Origin: Gemmatimonadota bacterium
GTDB lineage: Bacteria; Latescibacterota; UBA2968
Direction: 5' to 3'
Assembly: GCA_002714465.1 (NCBI GenBank)
Contig: PAXL01000017.1
Location: forward strand, 95,381 to 130,880
Length of the DNA: 35,500 nt
Both the position numbers and the translations under genes were made by a program. Below are positions 18,301-24,421 of this stretch, in pieces. The notes under the pieces were generated by a model. It had not been told where the DNA came from. It did not search any database and saw only the letters and a list, made by a program, of their open reading frames with translations. Numbering within the stretch: the stretch's first letter is position 1; the number at the start of each line of letters is the position of its first letter.

Positions 18301-18386
18301 TCGAGACGATCAAGAACGCCTTTCCTGTCCGGATCGAAGTCGTCAAGCACGCCGAGTCCGGATCCACCTTCAGCATCGCGAGCTAG
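15342..18386 (+). CDS. sbcC: DNA repair ATPase SbcC (Rad50-type)
   Basis: 1014 residues, normal for the family. ATPase half-sites at both ends: Walker A GRNGHGKS (33-40) and Q-loop FILQGRVDEFT near the N-terminus; signature LYSGGEAFRVDFAIRIALS (about 917-935) and Walker B TLVIDEGFGTQDE (about 948-960) near the C-terminus. Between them lie about 700 residues of charged coiled coil broken by the zinc-hook CPLCG (about 510-514), which joins two SbcC molecules. Translationally coupled to sbcD. The alanine racemase frame opens 2 bases after its stop. Confidence 0.96.
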   Translation: MIPVSITLRNFLSYGEDAPTLDFSDFQIACITGRNGHGKSALFDAITWALWGEARKAKSDRKPDEGLLRIGATDLNVTFVFDLDGRRFRISRSFRKTARSGAGSLELQVFDGDGYRTLSEAGSIRKTQARIDKLVRISYETFVNSAFILQGRVDEFTRRSPSERKAILAEILELSRYDALATRAREHARKAEDEALKEREKLSRIDEAADERPDLQRRLSEARDAMVSAESSISDSEKELEKSTQKMARVKAKLSQRSTLKAEREGTLLKKDELTVELEIAVSTVTRCEERLLSKDQIEAEVEELNRLRDQENAWRHKQTDLQALELERSRCETEIEAARVKVESRKTHWSGVVLDLTKRIAAAENALTRKPEIDARIRELAELRERDRTLRELGEEQTRLEQEHRSLAEDFNRHRSSLQVEIETCQAKRRELRGLLDRRTELERVFKDARQHLDTLEALKEEMERVKRDGTDAQRTEERLKERMEGLGQRQQQLVTQMTQLAEREEGDCPLCGSDLDQDHRTEVLEQLQKEREQLGLEKNATKTKLSETKTRRDDCRSAYQKLRDQVHPLAGASQNFARAEAELSQVARVDENLESIVLKIQKLEDEAKAFETESKTAGKLKNIKEAYEQLTAQTSKHDTIRSQIDRLAPAKVEQARLLELQTLLEETRGRLPEATEKHDAAADWLKQKLYAPEAQEQFSKISEKIAEIEYHPDTHRGLLEKIESLVPSEGKLKALSDTDRDLAVAKATVESTRTRIEETEAATKQTEEEIAKLDEAEQAHGVLESQLGDLTKRVTNQRSTRDQALRSVAALERDEQASLALEDARKNTTDALRRGERDAQAYRELVKAFGRDGIQALLIDQAIPELQDEANRILSRLTANGTHITLESLSELKSGGTKETLDIRISDELGERRYELYSGGEAFRVDFAIRIALSKLLARRSGTPLQTLVIDEGFGTQDEQGLIHLIEAIQTISDEFEKVLVITHVETIKNAFPVRIEVVKHAESGSTFSIAS

Positions 18387-18388
18387 CC

Positions 18389-19528
18389 CTGACGACCATA
18401 CCCGATTCAACCGTCCCCCACGCGTGGATCCGCGTCGACCTGTCCGCCATTCAGAGCAACATCGCTGCGGTCGACGAATACGTCGGCGCAGAAGTGGACG
18501 TCATGGCTGTCGTCAAGGCGGACGCATACGGACACGGCCTTGAGAAGGCCGCTTCTGCAACGATCGAAGGAGGCGCGGCTTGTCTGGGCGTCGCAACGGT
18601 CGACGAAGGACTGCGACTGCGCGCAGCCGGTATCACCATCCCCGTCCTTGTCTTGGGCATCGCACTCCCCGAGGCTGCTCCGGACGTCGTAGCCGCCGAT
18701 CTTTCACAGACCGTCAGCAGTCAAGAAAGTCTCAGGGTACTCGAGACCGCTGCGAAAGCATCCGGGAAGACAGTAGCCGTTCACCTCAAGATCGAGACCG
18801 GCATGGGGCGGATCGGCGTATACCCCGATGAGGTGTCCGAGCTAATCACCTACGTCGACGACAGCGAAACACTTCTGTTCGAAGGTCTCGCCACACACGT
18901 CGGATGGGGTCACAGCCAGACCGATCTGATCACCGAACAGGTCGCACAGTTCAACCAGATTCTCGCGGACCTCGAGGGAACGACCCCACCACCCCGCTGG
19001 CGCCACGCAGCAAACAGCCTTGTCACTCTGATCTCCCCGACGGCTCATCTAGACATGGTCCGCGTCGGCCTGCTAACGTACGGGATCTCACCCGCCCCAT
19101 CGCTCGATCACGAGCTCGTATCCCACCTCACTCCCGCACTCTCGGTTCACGCTCGAATAACACATATCCGCACACTCCGACCTGGTCAGCCCGTCAGTTA
19201 CGGCGGAACATCGCGTGTCGAAACGCTCACGGAAGCCGCAATCGTCCCGGTCGGATACGGTGACGGATATCCCCGGTTTCCGTCCAGCGACGGCTTCGTC
19301 CTGATCGACGGAAAGCCCAGTCCCATATTGGGATCCGTTTGCATGGACCAGCTCGTGATCGATGTCTCAGATCGAAAGGTTTCAGTCGGTGACGAGGTCG
19401 TGCTTCTCGGCACATCCGGTTCCACTCGCATCACAGCCCCGGACCTCGCCACGGCTGCAGGACGTATTCCCTACGAAATGGTGACCAGCCTCGGAGCCAC
19501 CCGGCTCCCGTTCACCTACGTAACCTGA
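18389..19528 (+). CDS. alr: Alanine racemase, non-canonical start codon
   Basis: PLP enzyme converting L- to D-alanine for peptidoglycan. PLP lysine K43 lies in MAVVKADAYGHG and catalytic Tyr271 in SYGGTSRVETL; VGYGDGYPR and GSVCMDQLVIDV are also present. The first ATG/GTG/TTG in frame is GTG 18494, only 8 codons before the PLP lysine, but the conserved N-terminal strand HAWIRVDLSAIQSNI is encoded in frame upstream of it. The only CTG giving a full N-terminus is at 18389, two bases after the sbcC stop, giving 379 residues, a normal family length. Coupling to sbcC translation could allow the weak start. The start is inference; identity is firm. Confidence 0.88.
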   Translation: MTTIPDSTVPHAWIRVDLSAIQSNIAAVDEYVGAEVDVMAVVKADAYGHGLEKAASATIEGGAACLGVATVDEGLRLRAAGITIPVLVLGIALPEAAPDVVAADLSQTVSSQESLRVLETAAKASGKTVAVHLKIETGMGRIGVYPDEVSELITYVDDSETLLFEGLATHVGWGHSQTDLITEQVAQFNQILADLEGTTPPPRWRHAANSLVTLISPTAHLDMVRVGLLTYGISPAPSLDHELVSHLTPALSVHARITHIRTLRPGQPVSYGGTSRVETLTEAAIVPVGYGDGYPRFPSSDGFVLIDGKPSPILGSVCMDQLVIDVSDRKVSVGDEVVLLGTSGSTRITAPDLATAAGRIPYEMVTSLGATRLPFTYVT

Positions 19529-19559
19529 CTCCGCGCACAGCAGATCTCCCGAAATTGGC

Positions 19560-19565
19560 TATATT
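19560..19565 (+). promoter_or_regulatory. Possible -10 element before the DUF4837 gene
   Basis: TATATT, identical to the -10 box at 11840-11845, placed 32 bases before ATG 19598. No matching -35 is visible at 16-18 bases upstream, so a promoter here is only suggested. Confidence 0.3.
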
Positions 19566-19597
19566 CGAAGCACCTTCCTAGCGAGAGGAGTCTGTCT

Positions 19598-20635
19598 ATG
19601 TTGTCGATCCGCAAAGCAACGCTGCTTCCTGTGCTTGCCCTGCTCGTCGGTATGGGCTGCGGTGACCGGATGCCAGATTCGGTCGGTCCGGCGCAGGACA
19701 TCCTCGTTCTGGCGGACCTGAGTGAGTGGGAGAAGTACGAGCCCGTTGTCCGAGACATCTTCGAAAAAGAACTCCGCACGCCCCAGATCGAAAAGATCTT
19801 CTCCGTCCTTCACGGACGGGTCGAAGAGATCGAGATTCATAAGCATCTGAAACGGAAGAACGTCCTCGTGATCAGCCCGATCGACTCCCAGACACCAACA
19901 GGTGATTTCCTCCGGTCCATACTCAGCCCGGAGGTGGGTGAAGCCATCCGATCCGGTCAGTCGAACATCTCGTGGAAAAAAAACGTGTGGGCAAAAGAAC
20001 AACTGCTGTTCGTCGCCACCGGCAACAGCGTCGAGGAAGTGATCAGCAACATACGTGGGGAATCAGATCGACTGTTTGCAGCCGCAGAACGTGCTCGCAA
20101 CAAGCGGATCGCAAAGCTGGTATACAAATACGGCGAGCGGGAAGACGTGACCCGTCAGCTGGCCGACGAGTTCGGCTGGCAAGTTCGTGTACCCTTCGGC
20201 TACCGTATCCTAGACGCCAAACCGGACTCCGGGTTTGTTGCCCTAGTCAAGGAGCAGCCTAGCCGGTGGTGCTTTGTCTACTGGGAAGACGGCATTCCCG
20301 CCGACGCACTCACGGAGAACTGGGTTCTTGCAAAGCGTGACGAGATCACGCGGCGCTTCTTCGACCAGGACCGGATCGCTCCCGGTGAGGTCGAGGTCTT
20401 CCAGTCGGACTTTTCCGGAAAGCTCGCGATGGTGTTGCAGGGACTGTGGGAGAACGAGGCTAAGTGGACAGGAGGCCCGTTCAAAAGCTATGCCTTCGTT
20501 GATCTCCACCTCGATCGCTTCTTTTTTATCGATGTCGGTGTCTTCTCTCCGAACAAGCAGAAGGAACCGTATCTCCGGCAACTAGACCTAATGGCTAACA
20601 CCTTCAAGACGGCAGGCGAACCACAAATCAACTGA
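19598..20635 (+). CDS. DUF4837 family putative lipoprotein
   Basis: 345 residues. The N-terminus is a short hydrophobic signal ending LLVGMGCG, a plausible though imperfect lipobox with Cys23. The body resembles DUF4837 proteins, described mainly from Bacteroidota and relatives: DILVLADLSEWEKYEPVVRDIFE near the start, a repeat of two similar alpha/beta halves, FGWQVRVPFGYRI, and a closing FKSYAFVDLHLDRFFFIDVGVF segment. No catalytic motif is visible and function is unknown. GAGAGGAG lies 8 bases before the ATG. The broken DUF502 gene follows 94 bases later on the same strand. Confidence 0.7.
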   Translation: MLSIRKATLLPVLALLVGMGCGDRMPDSVGPAQDILVLADLSEWEKYEPVVRDIFEKELRTPQIEKIFSVLHGRVEEIEIHKHLKRKNVLVISPIDSQTPTGDFLRSILSPEVGEAIRSGQSNISWKKNVWAKEQLLFVATGNSVEEVISNIRGESDRLFAAAERARNKRIAKLVYKYGEREDVTRQLADEFGWQVRVPFGYRILDAKPDSGFVALVKEQPSRWCFVYWEDGIPADALTENWVLAKRDEITRRFFDQDRIAPGEVEVFQSDFSGKLAMVLQGLWENEAKWTGGPFKSYAFVDLHLDRFFFIDVGVFSPNKQKEPYLRQLDLMANTFKTAGEPQIN

Positions 20636-20729
20636 CAGGGCTCTGGAACGGGTGGACGAAGAATCGGAAGGGCCACGTGGAAAGTAGATCCAGAATCAGC
20701 GCCATTGAGAGCCCCTCAGGAAACGCACA

Positions 20730-21413
20730 TTGACAGGGGTGATCGTCCTCCTCCCGCTCGTGGCGACGTTTATAGCCTTGCGTCTGGTGTTCCAGTGGTT
20801 GGACTCGTTCGCTTAACCCCTTATCAAGGGCATCCTTGGAGCGGAAGACGACATCCCAGGATTGGGTATCGCACTGACGCTCGTTTTTGTCTGGTTGGCG
20901 GGTGCAATCGGCAGCAACGTCGTCGGAAAAAGGCTGATTGGTCACGGGGATGATTTCATCTCGAACCTGCCCTTGATCGGTAGCATCTACAGCCCGGTCA
21001 AACAGTTCATCAACAACGTCGCTTCCGCGAAGCAGTCTCGGAGCTTCAAGCGTGTCGTCTTGGCCGAATACCCTGCAGACGACCGCCGGATTCTGGGTTT
21101 CGCCACGGGCGAGGTGCCGCTCCCGAACCGTCAGGCAGGGCGTGCCGTGTTCGTTCCCACATCGTCCAACCCGGCTACAGGATGGATGGTGATATTACCA
21201 CTGTCTCGCGTCGTCGAAACCGAATTAACTTTGGAAGAAGCGGTGCGGTTGATCGTATCGGGCGGGATCGTGGTGCCAGAAAAACTCGGCAAGGCTTACA
21301 CCGTCGAGCCTACGAACGAGGTGGACTTCCCAAGCCCAGACGAATCAGACGGTTCAAAGCCACAATCTCCGAGCACCCCTCGGTCCGAGCACGCTGGATC
21401 ACACCTTCCATAA
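20730..21413 (+). pseudogene. DUF502 membrane protein interrupted by an in-frame TAA
   Basis: One continuous frame encodes both halves of a DUF502 protein, with a single TAA at 20814-20816. Upstream: LTGVIVLLPLVATFIALRLV and FQWLDSFA (first membrane helix, from a TTG at 20730 with AGGAAA before it). Downstream: PLIKGILGAEDDIPGLG, a second helix (GIALTLVFVWLAGAIGSNVV), NLPLIGSIYSPVKQF, VFVPTSSNPATGWMVILP and the C-terminal LTLEEAVRLIVSGGIVVP, all family hallmarks. A C-to-T change in a CAA codon would explain it. Either a recent nonsense mutation, a sequencing error, or reinitiation at TTG 20862 producing a protein without its first helix. DUF502 function is not established. Confidence 0.8.
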
Positions 21414-21561
21414 CTTCTGGATCTAACATGATCGCCAAACGATCGAGACGGCGATCGGGTTCGGGATCCTGTTCAGGGTCTCTCCCATCACTCTGGTAGG
21501 CATAGCCGACCAGTATCAGCAACACTACAACGACCCCAAAAAGGAAGAAGAATGTGAGCAC
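21310..21561 (-). CDS. Small membrane-anchored hypothetical protein
   Basis: 83 residues from a GTG at 21561 with an excellent GGAGG 5 bases upstream. N-terminal transmembrane helix (about 2-21, LTFFFLFGVVVVLLILVGYA), an acidic linker (DGRDPEQDPEPDRRLD), and a C-terminal part LDPEVMEGVIQRARTEGCSE then IVALNRLIRLGL that looks helical and faintly ribbon-helix-helix-like. The 3' half overlaps the DUF502 tail on the opposite strand by 104 bases. Hydrophobicity and the ribosome site support it; no family recognised. It could still be a chance frame. Confidence 0.45.
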   Translation of the reverse strand: MLTFFFLFGVVVVLLILVGYAYQSDGRDPEQDPEPDRRLDRLAIMLDPEVMEGVIQRARTEGCSEIVALNRLIRLGLGSPPRS

Positions 21562-21668
21562 CTTGGCCTCCGCCGGATTCTTGACTTTGCACCCTCATAG
21601 GCATAATCATCGTAATGATACGAGCGATTAGGCAAGCTGTCTATTGTCAAGGGTTTACAATGATCTGA

Positions 21669-21902
21669 TGGGTTGTTTGTTTCGCTGCGACAGTCGTTAC
21701 GCTCTCGGCAAAGTATTACTTCACCACATCAGCCAAGCGGCTTCGTCAGTCCCTTCTTCTGGAACAGCGGGAAGCGCTCGTCCTGAAGGGTGAGTTGACC
21801 AACTTGAGACAGAACCAGCGGGGCCAGAGCAGGATTGTGAGGGAATCCGAGGTCAAGCGTCTCAAAAGCGTGATCGCTCAACTACAGGTCGAGATCTACT
21901 GA
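21669..21902 (+). pseudogene. Coiled-coil reading frame with no start codon
   Basis: 77 codons between TGA 21666-21668 and TGA 21900-21902. The translation has a hydrophobic N-terminal part (VVCFAATVVTLSA) followed by a charged heptad-like stretch (LRQSLLLEQREALVLKGEL, then VRESEVKRLKSVIAQLQVE), the layout of a small single-pass coiled-coil protein. No ATG, GTG or TTG occurs before codon 42. It may be a gene remnant, a frameshifted gene, or a non-canonically started protein. The rest of 21562-21951 shows nothing else I can support. Confidence 0.3.
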
Positions 21903-21951
21903 CTCGAGGGCGAACTAACACATTGAAAATACCGATTACATGATGACACGT

Positions 21952-21984
21952 AAGGGGCCGCTCTGATCGGAGGAGCGGCCCCTT
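21952..21984. terminator. Bidirectional terminator next to ahpD
   Basis: 12-bp perfect stem AAGGGGCCGCTC/GAGCGGCCCCTT (21952-21963, 21973-21984) with a 9-base loop. It lies 6 bases beyond the ahpD stop on the minus strand. The T-tract is short on both sides, but the GC-rich stem is strong. Confidence 0.7.
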
Positions 21985-21990
21985 TGTGCT

Positions 21991-22515
21991 CTAGTTATCC
22001 TTGAAGGTCAGAGTATCCGAAACCGCCTTAATCACGGACGCTATACGACCCACATCCACCACATACTGAGCATCCAGGCCCTGCTTCCGAAGCTGCGCAG
22101 TGTGCGCATCGACACAAGTGCCGCAGGCATTCACAACGCTTGCCGAAAGACTGAACGTCTCGAAAAGGACGAGTCCGACACCTCCGTGCGACATCATCGC
22201 GTTCATCCGAAGCTTCGGCGGTAGCGCTTTTACCTCAGGGTCCTTCACCAGATCGGTGAACTTGTACCAGACATTATTCATGCTCATCAGAGCAGCAGCG
22301 CTTCTGCACCCGTCCAGCTGATCTTCTGTCAGGTGATCCTTTGCGGCTTCCAGGACAGCCTGACACACATTCTGGTTCTTCGACACCAACGCAGCAGCGT
22401 AAGCCGATCCCCACGCGGCAACCGGGTCGAGACTCGACGTCGTCACGACACCCAGGTTGGCCCGGAGATCCTTCGCGTAATCAGGGATTGCAGACTGGAG
22501 TGTCTCGATACTCAC
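21991..22515 (-). CDS. ahpD: AhpD-family alkylhydroperoxidase (carboxymuconolactone decarboxylase fold)
   Basis: 174 residues from GTG 22515 (SIETLQSAIPDYAKDLRANL), the length and N-terminus of AhpD. The active site is complete: E119 in FETFSL, the CxxC pair C131/C134 in NACGTCVDAH, and H138. AhpD reduces peroxides or recycles AhpC using these cysteines. MNNVWYKF and LRMNAMM also match the family. The frame is open upstream to 22587, but those residues are unlike AhpD and run into the upstream terminator hairpin. No ahpC or lipoyl-system gene is adjacent, so the electron donor is unknown. Confidence 0.9.
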   Translation of the reverse strand: MSIETLQSAIPDYAKDLRANLGVVTTSSLDPVAAWGSAYAAALVSKNQNVCQAVLEAAKDHLTEDQLDGCRSAAALMSMNNVWYKFTDLVKDPEVKALPPKLRMNAMMSHGGVGLVLFETFSLSASVVNACGTCVDAHTAQLRKQGLDAQYVVDVGRIASVIKAVSDTLTFKDN

Positions 22516-22544
22516 CTCGCTTCTATGCCTTGATTTCCGTACAT

Positions 22545-22571
22545 AAAAAAGGCCGACATTATGTGTCGACC
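22545..22571 (-). terminator. Intrinsic terminator of the 52-residue membrane protein gene
   Basis: Minus strand: 8-bp stem GGTCGACA/TGTCGGCC (one G:U pair), 5-base loop, then six T residues (complement of 22545-22550). It lies 25 bases after the stop at 22597, exactly where the small gene needs it, and upstream of ahpD. Confidence 0.8.
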
Positions 22572-22596
22572 CAGACCCGACGAGCAACTGTTCGCT

Positions 22597-22755
22597 CTAT
22601 TTGACATACCACCTGATGAACAGAAAGTCGATGAACAAAAGCAGGCAAAGGATCTCTACCGCAAGGAACAGATAGATCTCGATCTTCTCGCGCAGGCCTG
22701 GTTCCTCCTGTGTATCGTGCTTCTGCTCGTCCCGCGTCGCCTGTTTGCTCGTCAC
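22597..22755 (-). CDS. 52-residue single-pass membrane protein
   Basis: Short gene with GTG start, textbook AAGGAG (22764-22769) 8 bases upstream, and its own terminator downstream. The first ~27 residues are charged and soluble (MTSKQATRDEQKHDTQEEPG), followed by a transmembrane helix (about 28-48, IYLFLAVEILCLLLFIDFLF) and the basic tail IRWYVK. Weak promoter candidates lie upstream (TTGATG-N16-TATTTT ending at 22776; TTGACC-N17-TACTTT ending at 22819). No family recognised. The complete expression signals make it more credible than the larger frames overlapping it. Function unknown; a regulator of a membrane complex is a guess. Confidence 0.7.
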   Translation of the reverse strand: MTSKQATRDEQKHDTQEEPGLREKIEIYLFLAVEILCLLLFIDFLFIRWYVK

Positions 22756-22891
22756 GATCCAATCTCCTTAGTTCGAAAATACAACAGCCCGGCTTACCAT
22801 CAACCAGTGCCGTGGCTAAAAGTAGATCCTTTGATGCCTCAGGTCAAGGGGACCAACAGTTCGTACAAAGCGTTGTTAAACAATGAATAAC

Positions 22892-22920
22892 TGGACAAAA
22901 AACTGGGCCCTTGTTATCAT
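22892..22920 (+). promoter_or_regulatory. Sigma-70 promoter for the first SUMF1-domain gene
   Basis: TGGACA (22892-22897), 17-base spacer, TATCAT (22915-22920), five of six consensus bases in each box. Predicted start near 22927. It rules out a start at TTG 22911 and supports GTG 22962. Confidence 0.75.
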
Positions 22921-22961
22921 TCTCTGCGTTTCGAAATCGATTCCTTTCTGGAGACACTAGG

Positions 22962-23918
22962 GTGATCCTGAAACAGCTTTTCTGCACTTGTTTTGCGTGC
23001 CTTGTCTTAGCCGGACTCTACTCCGAAACAATTCAGGCCCAAACCGATGTCGCCACTCTGACTCCGGGAGACCGGATCGAGATAGTGCTCAAGGCAGGAC
23101 GTACGGTCATCGGATCATTAATCAGGGACAGTCCGACACGGGTCGAGCTTCGCGTCGGCTCGGGCAAGGTCCGGATCTACAAGATCAACATCAAGACGAT
23201 CAACGGTCGATCCCCCTTCGAGAAGACGAGACTTCCTGTTCGGGGCCCCGTGGAGGAAGTCGTTCCGGATGAGGTCCTGATCCCGGGCGGCGAGTATCGT
23301 ATGGGGGACAGCCAGGGAAAGGACAGGCCGGTTCACAAGGTCCACGTCGACAGCTTCTACATCGATAAGTACGAGCTCACGAACGCAGAATACCGGGTAT
23401 ACCTAGAGCAGACAAGCAAGCCTGCGCCGAAATACTGGGAAAACGCGAAGTACAACGGAAGCGATCAGCCCGTTGTCGGTGTCACCTGGGAAGAGGCCAT
23501 GAACTATTGCCAGTGGGCGGGCAAGAGGCTCCCCACAGAGGCAGAGTGGGAACTAGCGGCCAGGGGGCGCGACGGCACACTCTATCCTTGGGGAGACGTT
23601 CAGAGCCTACCAGCTACTAACACACGGGAGTCAAAAGAGGGACGCCCACAGCCCGTCGGATCATACGCCGCGGGAATCAGCAGCACTGGGCTTTATGACA
23701 TGTCGGGCAACGTCTGGGAGTGGACCTACGACTGGTATGACAAGGACTACTACCAGGACTCGCCATACAGTAATCCCAGAGGTCCCGACTCGGGGAAAGA
23801 AAAGGTGATCCGAGGTGGTGGCTGGAACATCAGCATGGTCGACATGGCCTTCCGCAGGCCCGAGAAACCAAGTCAACGCTACTCCGCTCTGGGATTCCGC
23901 TGCGCCCGCTTGAAATAA
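22962..23918 (+). CDS. Secreted SUMF1/FGE-domain protein without FGE cysteines
   Basis: 318 residues from GTG 22962 (GGAG 8 bases upstream). Signal peptide (1 to about 26, ending ETIQAQ), then a small beta-rich domain (about 30-85, PGDRIEIVLKAGRTVIGSLI) recalling Sm/SH3-like folds, then a full SUMF1 domain (about 100-318): VLIPGGEYRMGDSQGKDRPV, YIDKYELTNAEYRVYL, VTWEEAMNYCQWAGKRLPTE, LYDMSGNVWEWTYDWYD, IRGGGWN, LGFRCARLK. In true formylglycine-generating enzymes a Cys pair follows the RGGS motif; here that stretch (NISMVDMAFRRPEK) has none. So sulfatase activation is unlikely. Non-catalytic SUMF1 domains often bind ligands or serve in surface or gliding proteins. Confidence 0.85.
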   Translation: MILKQLFCTCFACLVLAGLYSETIQAQTDVATLTPGDRIEIVLKAGRTVIGSLIRDSPTRVELRVGSGKVRIYKINIKTINGRSPFEKTRLPVRGPVEEVVPDEVLIPGGEYRMGDSQGKDRPVHKVHVDSFYIDKYELTNAEYRVYLEQTSKPAPKYWENAKYNGSDQPVVGVTWEEAMNYCQWAGKRLPTEAEWELAARGRDGTLYPWGDVQSLPATNTRESKEGRPQPVGSYAAGISSTGLYDMSGNVWEWTYDWYDKDYYQDSPYSNPRGPDSGKEKVIRGGGWNISMVDMAFRRPEKPSQRYSALGFRCARLK

Positions 23919-23935
23919 CGTTCGTTCCTCTAGGG

Positions 23936-23981
23936 CAAAGAGAAAGGCCGTCATCTTCGCAGATGACGGCCTTTCTCTTTG
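23936..23981. terminator. Bidirectional terminator (20-bp perfect stem) between convergent genes
   Basis: Arms 23936-23955 and 23962-23981 pair perfectly over 20 bases around loop TTCGCA, with CTTTCTCTTT in the descending arm on the plus strand and the same on the minus strand. It separates the SUMF1 gene from the convergent GroES-like gene. Confidence 0.9.
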
Positions 23982-23993
23982 GCGGTAAGAGGT

Positions 23994-24392
23994 CTAGAGA
24001 TTCCCGAACCCCTCGATCTCATCGAGAATGCTCGTCGGATCTTCACGAACCAGAAGCAGAATCGAACCGTGTGGCACGATCAGATACTGTGTGCCCTCAA
24101 ATTTTATCTCCATCGCAGCCGTCTTCATGAACAGAGCGAAGTCGCCAAGCCGGACCTGCATCGGAAGATACCGGGGCTCGTTTTCGGTCGCCTTCCAAGG
24201 CTCGTCGACGTCCCGTGTCTCGGGAAGCGGAATTCCGGGCCCGCACTCGACTACACGTCCGCCCTGCACTTCCTCCTTCTCGACCACCGTCTGAGGCAGA
24301 TACAGACCAACATCGGTCTTGTGCTCCATCTCCTCCTGCTTGATCAGGATGCGGTCCCCCACGACCACAACCTCTTTTTTACCGATTTTCAT
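23994..24392 (-). CDS. Enlarged GroES-like co-chaperonin family protein
   Basis: 132 residues from ATG 24392, with AGGAGG 9 bases upstream; the frame is open further but the extra residues are out-of-frame antisense to nothing known. The Cpn10 fold is visible: VVVVGDRILIKQEEMEHKTD, GLYLP (mobile-loop region), GGRVVECGPG (roof), VRLGDFALFMKTAAMEIKF, YLIVPHGSILLLV. Ordinary GroES has about 95 residues. Here about 25 extra residues (PLPETRDVDEPWKATENEPR region) sit in the middle and about 15 at the C-terminus. No groEL is adjacent, and it is downstream of a SUMF1 gene. It may be a specialised paralogue rather than the main co-chaperonin. Confidence 0.75.
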   Translation of the reverse strand: MKIGKKEVVVVGDRILIKQEEMEHKTDVGLYLPQTVVEKEEVQGGRVVECGPGIPLPETRDVDEPWKATENEPRYLPMQVRLGDFALFMKTAAMEIKFEGTQYLIVPHGSILLLVREDPTSILDEIEGFGNL

Positions 24393-24421
24393 CCGGTGTT
24401 GCCTCCTGTTCGGGCTCTGAT

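Noticed and set aside
22561..22890. 109-codon plus-strand frame opposite the small membrane gene
   Set aside because: No ribosome site, it begins inside a terminator hairpin, and the hydrophobic part is the antisense of the better-supported 52-residue gene.
22911..22961. TTG 22911 as start of the first SUMF1 gene
   Set aside because: It lies within the spacer/-10 of the promoter at 22892-22920, and the extension would spoil the signal peptide.
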